Assembly: GCA_009838195.1 (NCBI GenBank)
Contig: VXSC01000044.1
Span: 95,761 to 159,760 of the forward strand
Direction of reading: 5' to 3'
Origin: Rhodothermaceae bacterium
Lineage (GTDB): Bacteria; Bacteroidota; Rhodothermia; Rhodothermales; Bin80
Length of the DNA stretch: 64,000 nucleotides
In this document: positions 26,464-36,109 of the stretch, piece after piece
How positions within the stretch are numbered: position 1 is the first letter of the stretch
Layout of the letters: the number at the start of each line of letters is the position of its first letter
Translations under genes and position numbers: made by a program
Notes under the pieces: generated by a model
Seen by the model: the letters and a program-made list of their open reading frames with translations, nothing else
The model's database searches: none
Told to the model about the DNA's origin: nothing

Positions 26464-27681
26464 ATGAATCGACTCTTCCTTCTTTTTATTTTTCTACTTT
26501 TTCCTGTGAGCTGTACTCAGGATACAACTATGGACCATGCCCACAGATTGGCCCAGGAGCATCTTATCATTGACGGTCATATTGATGTCCCATATCGCTT
26601 ATCGACGTACATGGAAGATATCAGCCAAGAAACCGTAGGCGGAGATTTTGACTACCCCAAGGCAGTGGCCGGTGGACTCAACGCGCCGTTCATATCAATT
26701 TATATTCCGAGCGTACGCCAAGACATTCCGGGATCGGCAAAATCACTGGCGGACTCGTTGATTGATATGGTCGAAGGGTTTGTGACCCACGCACCCGACA
26801 AATTCGCCATCGCGACTCGATCATCTGACTTGGCCGAGCACAAGGACGCTGGCTTAGTCTCGCTTCCTATGGGCATGGAGAATGGTGCACCGATTGAGAG
26901 TGTGGAAGATCTGGAACATTACTACGAACGCGGGATCCGCTACATCACACTCACACATGGCAGAGATAATCATATTTCTGATTCTTCCTATGACTCTACT
27001 CAGACTTGGGGAGGTCTCAGTCCATTTGGTGTGGAGGTCGTTGATCATATGAACCGAATGGGAATCATCGTGGACATTTCGCATTTGACTGACAGTGCGA
27101 TCGAACAGGTATTACAACACACCGCAGCACCTGTACTCGCCACCCACTCTTCCGCCCGACACTTTACTCCCGGCTGGCAACGCAACATCAGTGATAATCT
27201 GATTAAAGCAACCGCCGCCAACGGTGGTGTGATCATGGTCAGCTTTGGCTCCTTGTTTGTGCGTGGAGAATACTATGTCCAAAACCAAGCCTTAAGTGCT
27301 GCGATTAACGCCTATTTAGAAGAAAACAATATTGACCCTGAAAGTGAAGAGGGCTTTCTTTACCGCGAAAGACAGCGAAAATCAAATCCAATAGGCACAG
27401 TGGGTGATCTCGTTGACCACATTGATCATATCGTTGATCTTGTTGGGATTGACCATGTAGGCCTTGGTAGTGATTATGACGGAGTCACCGGACTTCCAGA
27501 AGGTCTAGAAGATGTTTCTACGTACCCCAATCTGATTGCCGAGTTGATACGCCGCGACTACACTGATGAAGATGTTGCCAAAATTCTTGGAGGAAATGCA
27601 CTCAGGGTCTGGCAACAGGTGGAGGAGGTGGCTGCAAATTATGCTCCCCGAACAAACTCTGAGACGAACGCCGACACCTGA
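26464..27681 (+). CDS. M19-family membrane dipeptidase (lipoprotein)
   Basis: 405 residues: signal peptide with lipobox LFPVSC (Cys 17), then the renal-dipeptidase-type fold. Metal-binding elements are visible: DGHIDVP (His-x-Asp), IVDISHLTDSA, LATHSSARHFTPGWQRNISD and GLGSDYDGV. These enzymes hydrolyse dipeptides, including D-residue forms from cell wall turnover, on the outer face of the membrane. It lies 2 bases after rny. Its last 43 bases overlap the end of glyS on the opposite strand. Confidence 0.88.
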   Translation: MNRLFLLFIFLLFPVSCTQDTTMDHAHRLAQEHLIIDGHIDVPYRLSTYMEDISQETVGGDFDYPKAVAGGLNAPFISIYIPSVRQDIPGSAKSLADSLIDMVEGFVTHAPDKFAIATRSSDLAEHKDAGLVSLPMGMENGAPIESVEDLEHYYERGIRYITLTHGRDNHISDSSYDSTQTWGGLSPFGVEVVDHMNRMGIIVDISHLTDSAIEQVLQHTAAPVLATHSSARHFTPGWQRNISDNLIKATAANGGVIMVSFGSLFVRGEYYVQNQALSAAINAYLEENNIDPESEEGFLYRERQRKSNPIGTVGDLVDHIDHIVDLVGIDHVGLGSDYDGVTGLPEGLEDVSTYPNLIAELIRRDYTDEDVAKILGGNALRVWQQVEEVAANYAPRTNSETNADT

Positions 27682-29069
27682 TCATCAGCAACCCGCACCT
27701 GCTCCAATGTGTCCCGGTTACGAATCGTAACCCCTGCCCCGCCAAGAGTCTCACTGTCAATGGTGATGCATAGTGGCGTACCTGCTTCGTCCATTCTGCG
27801 ATAACGCTTGCCGATTGAGCCCTTTTCGTCGTAAAACACATTCCATTCACGGCGAAGGTCAGCCGTGATAGTACGTGCACGCTCTGGCATCCCATCCTTG
27901 CGTAGAAGTGGAAAGATCCCCACCTTGATGGGAGCAATGGACGGTGCAAATGACATGACTGTACGGCTCTGCCCCTCAATCTCGTCCTGTCGGTAGGCCT
28001 CACAAAGTAGCATTAGAACCGTTCGATCCAGACCAACCGAAGTTTCCACCACAAATGGAATAAACCTGCTGCCGGATTGTTGGTGGAAAATCTGCATCTT
28101 TTTCCCGGAGTATTCCTGATGCCTTCTAAGATCATAGTCGGTACGTGAATGGATTCCTTCAACCTCCTGCCATCCGATCGGAAACTCATACTGGATATCC
28201 ACAGCGGCATCTGCATAATGGGCTGGCTTTTCATGGACATGCCAACGTAATTTGGATTCTGGGATTCCATTCTGGACGTGCCAGTCCCATCTTCGTGAGC
28301 GCCATAGTTCATACGCCTCCGCCTGTGTTCCCGGCTGGACGAAGTACTGCATTTCCATTTGTTCAAACTCACGCATCCGGAAAATGAATTGCCGTGCTAC
28401 AATTTCATTGCGGAATGCTTTGCCAATCTGGGCAATCCCGAACGGAATCTGTACGCGTGAGGTTGCCAGTACATTCTGGAAATTAACGAAGATGCCCTGG
28501 GCCGTTTCTGGACGCAGAAATATAGAGGAATCTTCACCTGCCAGCGCTCCCACTTTCGTTTCAAACATCATATTGAACTGGCGAACATCTGTCCAGTCAA
28601 ATGCACCTGAATCTGGCCCACGAATTTCTTCAGCCAGGATAAGTGCGTGAAGTGCTTTCGGCATGTCGTCCGCATTGAGTGCCTGCGTGAACTGCTCATG
28701 CACAGCATCCGCTCGCTCCGTGTTTCCTTTTGCCCTCAAACGATCAATATGCTGTTCAATTAACTGATCCGCCCGGTAACGCCGTTTAGAAGCCTTGTCA
28801 TCAATGAGCGGATCATGGAATGCATCTACGTGCCCGGACGCTTTCCACACCTTCGGATGCATCAGGATTGCGGCATCTACCCCTTCAATATTATCGTTGG
28901 CATAGACCATATCATGCCACCAACGTTCCTGTACATTTCGCTTCAACTCTACGCCCAGCGGACCGTAGTCGTAAGTTGCCCCCAGCCCACCATAAATCTC
29001 CGAAGACTGGAATACAAAACCGCGACGCTTACATAGCGCCGTAATCTCATCAAATCGCTTGCTGCTCAT
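27639..29069 (-). CDS. glyS: Glycyl-tRNA synthetase (homodimeric type)
   Basis: 476 residues of the eukaryote/archaea-like homodimeric class II enzyme: ALCKRRGFVFQSSEIYGGLGATYDYGPLG at the start, motif 2 in GKAFRNEIVARQF, the REFEQMEMQYF signature, motif 3 VETSVGLDRTVLML and a C-terminal anticodon-binding domain. It charges tRNA-Gly. Bacteroidota normally use this form, not the tetrameric GlyQ/GlyS type. It lies 181 bases downstream of rho on the same strand. The 3' end runs 43 bases into the dipeptidase gene. No T-box or leader signal is seen upstream. Confidence 0.95.
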   Translation of the reverse strand: MSSKRFDEITALCKRRGFVFQSSEIYGGLGATYDYGPLGVELKRNVQERWWHDMVYANDNIEGVDAAILMHPKVWKASGHVDAFHDPLIDDKASKRRYRADQLIEQHIDRLRAKGNTERADAVHEQFTQALNADDMPKALHALILAEEIRGPDSGAFDWTDVRQFNMMFETKVGALAGEDSSIFLRPETAQGIFVNFQNVLATSRVQIPFGIAQIGKAFRNEIVARQFIFRMREFEQMEMQYFVQPGTQAEAYELWRSRRWDWHVQNGIPESKLRWHVHEKPAHYADAAVDIQYEFPIGWQEVEGIHSRTDYDLRRHQEYSGKKMQIFHQQSGSRFIPFVVETSVGLDRTVLMLLCEAYRQDEIEGQSRTVMSFAPSIAPIKVGIFPLLRKDGMPERARTITADLRREWNVFYDEKGSIGKRYRRMDEAGTPLCITIDSETLGGAGVTIRNRDTLEQVRVADDQVSAFVSEFVRGA

Positions 29070-29250
29070 GAGGCATAAATTTATTCGCGCAGTAAACCCC
29101 TAGAACCCGTCAATGATCAATCCAGTCAGACCTGGCAACCAGTGGCATTGATCACCATTCTCACAAAATACGGAACGTTGCAGATCGAGCTGTCCTGGGA
29201 AATGCCGGGCCATGGGAACCCCTGCCTCCATTTCAAGAACTCTTCACATG

Positions 29251-30408
29251 TCAATAGTCACGCACCAGGGCAGTGAGAAGCGCATCATTGGTTGGAAAAG
29301 TCCGCATGTGACGGGTGAGCGCCTGCATAGCCTCCATGGGACGACGACTGTTGAGTACCTGGAAGAGTCGATTATGCTTCTCCGCTGAGCTGCCCAAAAG
29401 CAAATCCTCGTTGCGCGTTCTTGATTTTCGAAGATTGATCGCCGGCCATACACGACGATGAGCCATCTCCCGATCTAGGACAATCTCCGCATTCCCCGTG
29501 CCTTTGAACTCTTCGAAGATCACCTCATCCATTCGGCTGCCTGTTTCAATCAAAGCCGTAGCGATCAATGTCAGTGATCCTCCATCTTCGATATTGCGAG
29601 CACTGCCGAACAATCGCCGAGGAATTCGCATCGCCCCGGAATCTAGGCCTCCAGACATCGTTCGCCCCGTACCTTCCCCCCAAAGATTAAACGTACGCCC
29701 GAGACGTGTGAGTGAATCCAAAAGAAGAACGACATCGTCTCCCAATTCAACAAGACGCTTTGCATACTCAAATGCCAGTACGGATACACGTACATGATTG
29801 AACTCCTCCTGGTCGCTGGAACTCGCGAATACCGTCGCTTTTGTGCTACGCCGGAAATCCGTTACCTCTTCGGGCCGCTCATCAACCAAAAGAGCCACCA
29901 AGTGAATGTCGGGATGATTCTGGGTTAATGACGCAGCAATTTCCTTAAGGATTAATGTTTTTCCTGTTCGAGGCGGAGCCACAATTAATGCCCGCTGCCC
30001 CTTCCCAATTGGACACGCAAGATCCACAACCCGCATGGTAATATCATTCGGGGTTTTGACTAAATCAAGCTTTGTGTCTGGATAAATAATCCGCCCCTCT
30101 TCAAACTCGTGCAGGCGTGACCATGCTTCTGGCGCAATATTCATCACCTTGGTCAAGCGAGAGACCTGTAAATCTCCTTTCTTGCCTGGACGCAGAAATC
30201 CCTCCAGAACAACACCATCACGTAACCTATACCGACTGATCAGGGACGGTGGGCAAAATGGATCACCGTCATTTTTCGGCATACCTGATCGTAATTCTCG
30301 AATAAAACCGAACTTACGATCTCCAATAATTTCAAGCATCCCTTTGAAGGGCTGCTCAGGCAACTTCGATCTTGAAGCCGCAACTCGCCGTTTTGGCATC
30401 ACTGCCAC
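29251..30408 (-). CDS. rho: Transcription termination factor Rho, short N-terminus
   Basis: 385 residues: a basic start (KRRVAASRSKLPEQP), the cold-shock-like RNA-binding domain (MLEIIGDRKFGFIRELR), Walker A APPRTGKT, Walker B VVLLLDSLTRLGR and the Q/R-loop region GGLDSGAMRIPRRLFGSARNIEDGGS and FEEFKGTGNAEIVLDRE. Rho is the hexameric RNA helicase that ends transcription. GTG 30408 or ATG 30399 begins the frame, and an in-frame stop lies about 90 bases upstream, so the N-terminal Rho_N helical bundle is truly absent. Many Bacteroidota Rho proteins instead carry a long extra N-terminal extension. It is divergent from rnhB, with 118 bases between. It could be the only Rho or a second copy. Confidence 0.92.
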   Translation of the reverse strand: MAVMPKRRVAASRSKLPEQPFKGMLEIIGDRKFGFIRELRSGMPKNDGDPFCPPSLISRYRLRDGVVLEGFLRPGKKGDLQVSRLTKVMNIAPEAWSRLHEFEEGRIIYPDTKLDLVKTPNDITMRVVDLACPIGKGQRALIVAPPRTGKTLILKEIAASLTQNHPDIHLVALLVDERPEEVTDFRRSTKATVFASSSDQEEFNHVRVSVLAFEYAKRLVELGDDVVLLLDSLTRLGRTFNLWGEGTGRTMSGGLDSGAMRIPRRLFGSARNIEDGGSLTLIATALIETGSRMDEVIFEEFKGTGNAEIVLDREMAHRRVWPAINLRKSRTRNEDLLLGSSAEKHNRLFQVLNSRRPMEAMQALTRHMRTFPTNDALLTALVRDY

Positions 30409-30526
30409 ACAGAAATGCGTTTTAGGTGTGAAAGATGCGCACCGAGGAACGACTGTGCGCGTAAGAGAGGATTACTACCTGCGAGTCCTACTGAATGCCG
30501 TACCCTCCTGTTCCCATCAACGCGTC

Positions 30527-31114
30527 ATGCTAAAATTTGAAACGATTTTATGGAATCAGAGGCTGATGCATGTTGCTGGAATCGATGAAGTTGGTCGTGG
30601 TGCATTAGCCGGTCCGGTTGTAGCTGCAGCCGTAATATTTCCCCCCAATCTAATCATTGATGGCGTTCGTGACAGTAAACTGTTGCGCAAACACGCGCGT
30701 GAGGATATCCTGAAAAAAATTCGGGAGAAGGCCGTTGATCTCGGAATCGGATACGCGAGTCCGAGCGAAATTGATGCGCTTAACATTGTTCAAGCATCTC
30801 TACTTGCCATGCAACGTGCATTGGATGCCTTGAACTGCACGCCGCAGGCCCTCCTAATCGATGGCAAACAATATCTACCCAATGCGTCCTGTACACAACT
30901 GGTACTTGTGAAAGGGGACAGACGGAGTCATTCTATCGCTGCAGCATCCATCGCTGCAAAGGTGACCCGGGATCACTTGATGCAAGAGCTTCACTTTGAA
31001 TGTCCTGAATACGGATGGGACCGTAACGTTGGATATCCAACCAACGGGCATTACACAGCACTTCGCGAAACCGGATCCAGTATGCATCACCGTCAAACAT
31101 TTCGACTCCGATAA
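30527..31114 (+). CDS. rnhB: Ribonuclease HII
   Basis: 195 residues with the RNase HII signatures: [21 protein letters not shown] at about residues 17-37 (catalytic Asp-Glu), LLIDGK, and [21 protein letters not shown] with the further acidic residue. It removes ribonucleotides from RNA-DNA hybrids. The frame is open back to 30149 on the strand opposite rho, but that part is a by-product; ATG 30527 gives the family length. The end overlaps aroK on the other strand by 22 bases. The gap to rho must hold both divergent promoters. Confidence 0.93.
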   Translation: MLKFETILWNQRLMHVAGIDEVGRGALAGPVVAAAVIFPPNLIIDGVRDSKLLRKHAREDILKKIREKAVDLGIGYASPSEIDALNIVQASLLAMQRALDALNCTPQALLIDGKQYLPNASCTQLVLVKGDRRSHSIAAASIAAKVTRDHLMQELHFECPEYGWDRNVGYPTNGHYTALRETGSSMHHRQTFRLR

Positions 31115-31632
31115 GCCTCCCAGCATTTTGCTGCCGCAACCTCTGGTGTCAACCCATCAAGGTCGAAGGTTTGGTGTGCCTGATTATATATCGGCTCACG
31201 TTGTCCGAGCAAATCACGGACACGTATCTCCATCTGAATCGGGGAAAGCATGCTACCATCACGGTCCTGTAACAATGGCCGCACCGTCTTGTCCTCCTGG
31301 AGCCTGCGTACCAGTTCCGTCAACCCTACCCGTAGATAAACCATCCAGGATTCTCTCAGCGCCCAAGCCAAATTCGCAGGTCTCACCAGTGTACCGCCTC
31401 CCAACGCACAGACAACGTTGTTCGGCAGCGACCTCAAAGCCCTAGATTCCAGTTCCCGAAAGGCATCTTCCCCCTGTTGTGAAAAAATCTGCTCTACGGT
31501 CATCCCAGCTAGATTGACAATGCGATCATCCAGGTCAATGAAATCAACCGAGAGCCGGGTAGCCAACCTTGCTCCGATTGTACTCTTGCCGCACCCCATA
31601 AAACCTGTAAGCAAAACTCTGGACATGATCAA
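31093..31632 (-). CDS. aroK: Shikimate kinase
   Basis: 179 residues: P-loop GFMGCGKST (about 10-18), DFIDLDDRI for shikimate and magnesium binding, FRELESRAL, VCALGGGTLVR and the lid Arg in LLQDRDG. It phosphorylates shikimate in aromatic amino acid synthesis. The start may be ATG 31632 or the third codon, ATG 31626. The 3' end overlaps rnhB by 22 bases tail to tail. No other shikimate gene is nearby. Confidence 0.9.
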   Translation of the reverse strand: MIMSRVLLTGFMGCGKSTIGARLATRLSVDFIDLDDRIVNLAGMTVEQIFSQQGEDAFRELESRALRSLPNNVVCALGGGTLVRPANLAWALRESWMVYLRVGLTELVRRLQEDKTVRPLLQDRDGSMLSPIQMEIRVRDLLGQREPIYNQAHQTFDLDGLTPEVAAAKCWEAYRSRNV

Positions 31633-32056
31633 CTACACAATAAAAACCAGAACGTAAGCATGAGCAACTTTTGACGCAAAATACATCAGGATAAGCTCCA
31701 ATAAATTTGGCAATGAGAAATTTCACTTCGTCCCTTCAAGGTACAGAGTAGTATTTCGCTGTTGGTATGGGGGATATTAGTAGGCCATGACCTGCCACCT
31801 ATTTATTACAAATTTTGACAATTATGATCCGACGACTATACCTTCCTCTAAACGACTGCATCCGTGTGTAGGTGTGTACAAACTTTACGAAGCACATCGC
31901 AGATCATGAAGATCTCCGGGCATATGGATGTTTACGTGCAACCACTGTTTCGGAACCAACAACCACATTTTTCTCCAGTGGATGCAGTAATTTGCCATCA
32001 CTATACCTGAACCCAATCTGCCCCAAACTAGTTTCGGGACGATAATTGATCATTAT
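31633..32056. other. Divergent gene-free region between aroK and the GT2 fusion gene
   Basis: About 424 bases with high AT in the first half. It must hold the promoters for the minus-strand aroK and the plus-strand glycosyltransferase. No tRNA, no strong hairpin and no convincing small gene were found; the longest small frame starts near 31924 with under 30 codons. Confidence 0.4.
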
Positions 32057-34078
32057 TTGAAGGCCCCGTCAGTGTCTGCCGACAAATCCCCCCAGCTTCT
32101 CAAGGTATCCGTAGTCATCGTTAATTACAACGTAAGGGACTTACTACGCCAATCCCTTCGAAGCATTGAACGGTCCTTGGCAGGTATTCCATCCGAGGTG
32201 ATTGTAGTGGATAACAACTCGGTGGACGGGTCCGTGGGGATGTTGGCCAAGGAATTTCCGAATATCACCGTGATCGCCAATCGTGCAAACATTGGATTCT
32301 CTGCTGCCAACAACCAGGCCATGCGTCTGGCAACTGGAAAATATTTCTTTATCCTGAATCCAGACACTATTGTCGAAGAGGAAACGATCAAGGTATTAAT
32401 AGACTTCATGGATACCCATCCTGACTCTGGAGCCGTAGGATGCCGAATCCTGAATCCTGACGGAACTTTCGCGCTGGAAAGTCGCAGATCATTCCCAACC
32501 CCCGCAGTTGCATTTTACCGGATGACGGGGCTGAGTCGACTATTTCCGCGTAGCCGAATCTTCGGCCACTACAACCTTACATTTCTGCCCGAGAATCAGG
32601 TTGCGACCGTTGATGCTCTGAGTGGCTCTTGCATGTTTTTGCGAAGTGCTGCACTGATCGCCTCTAAAGACACTGACGCAGGCCGCGGTAAAGCCGGCCT
32701 CTTTGATGAAGACTTTTTTATGTATGGCGAGGATCTTGATTTGTGTTATCGAATCCAAAAAGCCGGCTGGTTGATCTACTATACTCCAGATACTCAAATC
32801 ATACACTACAAAGGAGAGAGTACCAAGAAAGGGGATCTCAGGTACGTACGGCTCTTCTATGGAGCAATGGTCCGATTCGCACAGAAACACCTGAGCGAAG
32901 AGTATCCAAAAGTCTTTCTGTGGATTTTACACCTGGCAGTAATTGTACGCGGGTCCATGACTATACTGGGCAACGCGCTGCAACATCCAGCCGCGCGTGA
33001 CTTGGTGACTTGCTTCGGGGTGATGACTGCACTGGGACTTTTCCGGTCATTTCAGACTGGATTACAGTTCCCTCCTGTCTTCTACTGGGGCCTGGCTCCA
33101 CTCTTTGCAATCATTGTTACCGTGGTGATTGCAGCTTGGAACGGGTACCGGGGCAGCGGACCCCGCCTAGGACTGGTATTTCTGGGATCCCTAGTTGCCG
33201 TGACAGCGCTCTCAGCACTGTCATTCTTTGTCAAGCAAATCGCATTTTCACGTATGGTCGTGATTGCAAGCCTGCCTGCATGCTTACTGCTTCTTTCTGC
33301 CGTGCGCCTGATCCCTAAAGCCAGCAAACGTCTGGGAAGAAGAACTCTCGTGGTCGGTGACCTCCATGATACAAATGTGCTTGCCCCGCAGCAGCTGTCG
33401 CAACATGTGGTCGTAGGAATCGCAACGCACACTTACAATCACGATGCCCCATCGAACCTTCCTCATCTGGGGACCTATGACCAATTGCGCGATATTGCGC
33501 GCGTCCATGACATCGAATCCGTGATTTTTGTGTCCTCCAGCCTGACCAACAAGGAGATTTTTGCACTCATGCAAAAACTTGCAGGAACCCCGGTGCATAC
33601 GTACATCCTGGCAGAAGAAAAAGATCACTTGATCGGAAAAGCATCCATTGAAAACCTGGGCAGCCGAATGCTGCTGGAAGCGGAAGACGTCATTGGCACA
33701 TTGCGGTCGCATACCGCCCGGCGCGTGTCCGATATTGTTGCAGCCCTTGTGGGAGCTCTCATTCATCCAGGTGTTCTGCTGATCTCCAAAATTGCGGGGC
33801 CACACTCTAGATGGGCACGCAGATATGAGCGCATCCGTCAGTGGACTACCGTTCTACTTGGCAAACGATCCCTGATCGGCTTTGACGAAAGGGATGAGTT
33901 TGTCCCGGCGCCTGAATGGAAACTGCAAACGGGCGTCTTTGCAGCCAGCGAAATGCTGGGACCCCGCCTCAAACGCCCGCCTGAAGAAATTGAGCAGGCG
34001 TACTGGTACTACGTACGAAACCAGTCAGCCGTGATGGATTGGCTGATCGCCGTACGTGCGCTGCGTGGACTGGTGTAG
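32057..34078 (+). CDS. GT2 glycosyltransferase fused to a degenerate polyprenyl-phosphosugar transferase-like module
   Basis: 673 residues. A GT2 domain (about 16-270) has VSVVIVNYNVRDLL, IVVDNNSVDGS, the metal motif NPDTIVEE and DEDFFMYGEDLDLCYR, as in rhamnosyltransferase-like enzymes. About five hydrophobic segments follow (295-420), then a Rossmann-like domain (RTLVVGDLHDTNV, about 428-540). The tail (about 555-673) lines up with polyprenyl glycosylphosphotransferases: membrane segment DIVAALVGALIHPGVLL, then VLLGKRSLIGFDERDEF and a final AYWYYVRNQSAVMDWLIAV. The catalytic block with the Asp-Glu pair is missing between them, so the tail is probably inactive. TTG 32057 or GTG 32072 may be the start. 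It likely acts in surface polysaccharide synthesis; an intact transferase is at 37407. Confidence 0.82.
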   Translation: MKAPSVSADKSPQLLKVSVVIVNYNVRDLLRQSLRSIERSLAGIPSEVIVVDNNSVDGSVGMLAKEFPNITVIANRANIGFSAANNQAMRLATGKYFFILNPDTIVEEETIKVLIDFMDTHPDSGAVGCRILNPDGTFALESRRSFPTPAVAFYRMTGLSRLFPRSRIFGHYNLTFLPENQVATVDALSGSCMFLRSAALIASKDTDAGRGKAGLFDEDFFMYGEDLDLCYRIQKAGWLIYYTPDTQIIHYKGESTKKGDLRYVRLFYGAMVRFAQKHLSEEYPKVFLWILHLAVIVRGSMTILGNALQHPAARDLVTCFGVMTALGLFRSFQTGLQFPPVFYWGLAPLFAIIVTVVIAAWNGYRGSGPRLGLVFLGSLVAVTALSALSFFVKQIAFSRMVVIASLPACLLLLSAVRLIPKASKRLGRRTLVVGDLHDTNVLAPQQLSQHVVVGIATHTYNHDAPSNLPHLGTYDQLRDIARVHDIESVIFVSSSLTNKEIFALMQKLAGTPVHTYILAEEKDHLIGKASIENLGSRMLLEAEDVIGTLRSHTARRVSDIVAALVGALIHPGVLLISKIAGPHSRWARRYERIRQWTTVLLGKRSLIGFDERDEFVPAPEWKLQTGVFAASEMLGPRLKRPPEEIEQAYWYYVRNQSAVMDWLIAVRALRGLV

Positions 34079-34135
34079 GAACCGTCTCTCGATGCACTTG
34101 TTGACTCGCTCCCCCCTTACAAGGATAAGGCACGT

Positions 34136-35128
34136 ATGACCAAGAAGTCGGATAAATTTCTGCTGGATTTTGAAAAACCGATTATCGAATTGGAAGATAA
34201 GCTTGACGAATTGCGCGAAATTGACGCAGGCGAGATTGATCTTTCTTCTGAAATCGACGCGCTCTCCGCACGGATTGAAGGTCTCCGTAAATCCATCTAC
34301 GGCAGCCTGACCCGCTGGCAGCGGGTACAGATCGCCCGGCATCCACTTAGACCCTACACGAACGACTATATCGGTGCCCTTACAGAAGGGTTCGTCGAGC
34401 TGCATGGGGATCGATGTTATGGAGATGATCCTGCCATCGTCAGTGGATTTGCCACTCTGCGTGGGGACCATTACGGATATAAAGATCGTACGGTACTGAT
34501 CCTGGGACACCAAAAGGGGCGAGATACAAAGGCACGCCGGCATCGTCGCTTTGGTATGCCCAATCCTGAGGGATACCGTAAGGCCCGACGGCACATGGAA
34601 CTGGCTGCAAAGTTTGGCAAACCAATTATCTGCCTTCTTGATACACCCGGTGCCTATCCCGGTATGGAAGCAGAAGAGCGAGGGCAGGCGGAGGCAATCG
34701 CCCGAAACCTGTTTATCATGGCACGGCTTCCAGTTCCGATCATCGTGGTTGTGATTGGAGAAGGAGCATCTGGAGGGGCGCTTGGGATTGGAGTTGGTGA
34801 TCAGATGCTGATGCTGGAAAATGCTTGGTATTCTGTTATCTCTCCAGAAAGCTGCTCCTCAATACTGTGGAGATCCTGGGACTATAAAGAGGAGGCCGCA
34901 CGGGCCCTGAAACTCTCTGCATCTGATCTCACCGAGATCGGCATTGTTGATCAGATTATCGAAGAACCCTTGGGAGGGGCCCACCACGATCCAAGTGCAA
35001 CCTTTGACCTAGTCGGCCAAGCGATTTGTGATACGCTGCAAGATCTGGCCCAATTGCGTAAAGATGCCCTTCTCAGTCAACGCGTGAAGCGTCTCGACCG
35101 CATTGGTGAGTTCAGCGCAGCCGCATAA
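34136..35128 (+). CDS. accA: Acetyl-CoA carboxylase carboxyltransferase subunit alpha
   Basis: 330 residues, within the usual range. The N-terminal helical part ([22 protein letters not shown]) is followed by the crotonase-fold carboxyltransferase with [39 protein letters not shown] and [31 protein letters not shown]. With AccD it moves the carboxyl group from biotin to acetyl-CoA, starting fatty acid synthesis. It has one of the clearest ribosome sites in the window (AAGGATAAGG before ATG 34136). accD is not in the window. nadC follows after 6 bases. Confidence 0.96.
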   Translation: MTKKSDKFLLDFEKPIIELEDKLDELREIDAGEIDLSSEIDALSARIEGLRKSIYGSLTRWQRVQIARHPLRPYTNDYIGALTEGFVELHGDRCYGDDPAIVSGFATLRGDHYGYKDRTVLILGHQKGRDTKARRHRRFGMPNPEGYRKARRHMELAAKFGKPIICLLDTPGAYPGMEAEERGQAEAIARNLFIMARLPVPIIVVVIGEGASGGALGIGVGDQMLMLENAWYSVISPESCSSILWRSWDYKEEAARALKLSASDLTEIGIVDQIIEEPLGGAHHDPSATFDLVGQAICDTLQDLAQLRKDALLSQRVKRLDRIGEFSAAA

Positions 35129-35134
35129 ACCCCC

Positions 35135-36031
35135 ATGTCTGATCATGAGCAACTGCCCCACTATCTGCCATCCAAGCAGTTAGAGCAGATCCTTCAAGGT
35201 GCTCTACAAGAGGATATTGGCGCAGGAGATATTACCTCACAAATACTCGTGCCGGAGCATCAACAAGGCCGGGCAACTCTGCTGACGCGAGAAAGTGGCG
35301 TGATCGCCGGCCTTGCCGCCGCCCGGCGTGTATTTCACTTGGTCGATCCAGCGATACAATGCAACTGGACTGTAAACGACGGTGATCACGTACCAGCTGA
35401 TTCAATCATTGGTGTGGTGGCTGGGGCCATGCGCTCTATCCTGACCGCAGAGCGTCTGGCATTGAACCTGCTGCAGCGAATGAGCGGAATCGCGACTGCA
35501 ACCGCCAAAATGGTTGCCAGTGTAAAAGACTATCCAGTACGTGTTCGGGACACGCGAAAAACCGCCCCTGGATTGCGTCTCCTGGATAAATGGTCTGTCC
35601 TGCTGGGAGGTGGCACGAACCATCGAATTGGGCTGTTTGACCGGATACTGATTAAAGACAATCACATTGAAGTGGTGGGAGGACTTGCTGAATCCGTCCA
35701 ACGCGCCGCGAATCAATTACCCGGCTATCTAATTGATGTGGAAGCCCGAACCATGGCAGAAGTAACCGAGGCATTATCAGTTGCGTCAATGATTGACGTA
35801 CTCCTTCTTGATAATATGACAACCACCCGCCCTGACGGCTCCTATGATTGCTCGCGCCTGAAACAGGCCATAGATTGCATTGCCGGCCGCATCACGACCG
35901 AGGCAACCGGTGGGATCACGCTGGAATCAGCACCATTCATCGCTGCAACAGGAGTCAACTATCTCTCCTGTGGTGCCCTCACGCACTCCTCGCATGCGAC
36001 TGATATCTCGTTGTCCGTGGACCCACTCTGA
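35135..36031 (+). CDS. nadC: Nicotinate-nucleotide pyrophosphorylase (carboxylating)
   Basis: 298 residues: EDIGAGDITSQIL, ERLALNLLQRMSGIATAT, RDTRKTAPGLRLLDKWSVLLGGGTNHRIGLFD, and LIKDNHIEVVGG, all hallmark blocks of the quinolinate phosphoribosyltransferase. It makes nicotinate mononucleotide from quinolinate in de novo NAD synthesis. It follows accA by 6 bases. A pnuC-like NMN transporter gene lies about 6 kb downstream, so both synthesis and salvage of NAD precursors are represented here, though not in one operon. Confidence 0.95.
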   Translation: MSDHEQLPHYLPSKQLEQILQGALQEDIGAGDITSQILVPEHQQGRATLLTRESGVIAGLAAARRVFHLVDPAIQCNWTVNDGDHVPADSIIGVVAGAMRSILTAERLALNLLQRMSGIATATAKMVASVKDYPVRVRDTRKTAPGLRLLDKWSVLLGGGTNHRIGLFDRILIKDNHIEVVGGLAESVQRAANQLPGYLIDVEARTMAEVTEALSVASMIDVLLLDNMTTTRPDGSYDCSRLKQAIDCIAGRITTEATGGITLESAPFIAATGVNYLSCGALTHSSHATDISLSVDPL

Positions 36032-36109
36032 AGAATTGAGCGTACATCCGATCACGTTTGAACCGAATCTGCTACATCGCTGTACTTGGGGGATACTGTC
36101 GCATAAAAT

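Noticed and set aside
30149..30526. Upstream extension of rnhB opposite rho
   Set aside because: The added residues are antisense to conserved Rho codons and not RNase HII-like; ATG 30527 gives the normal family length.
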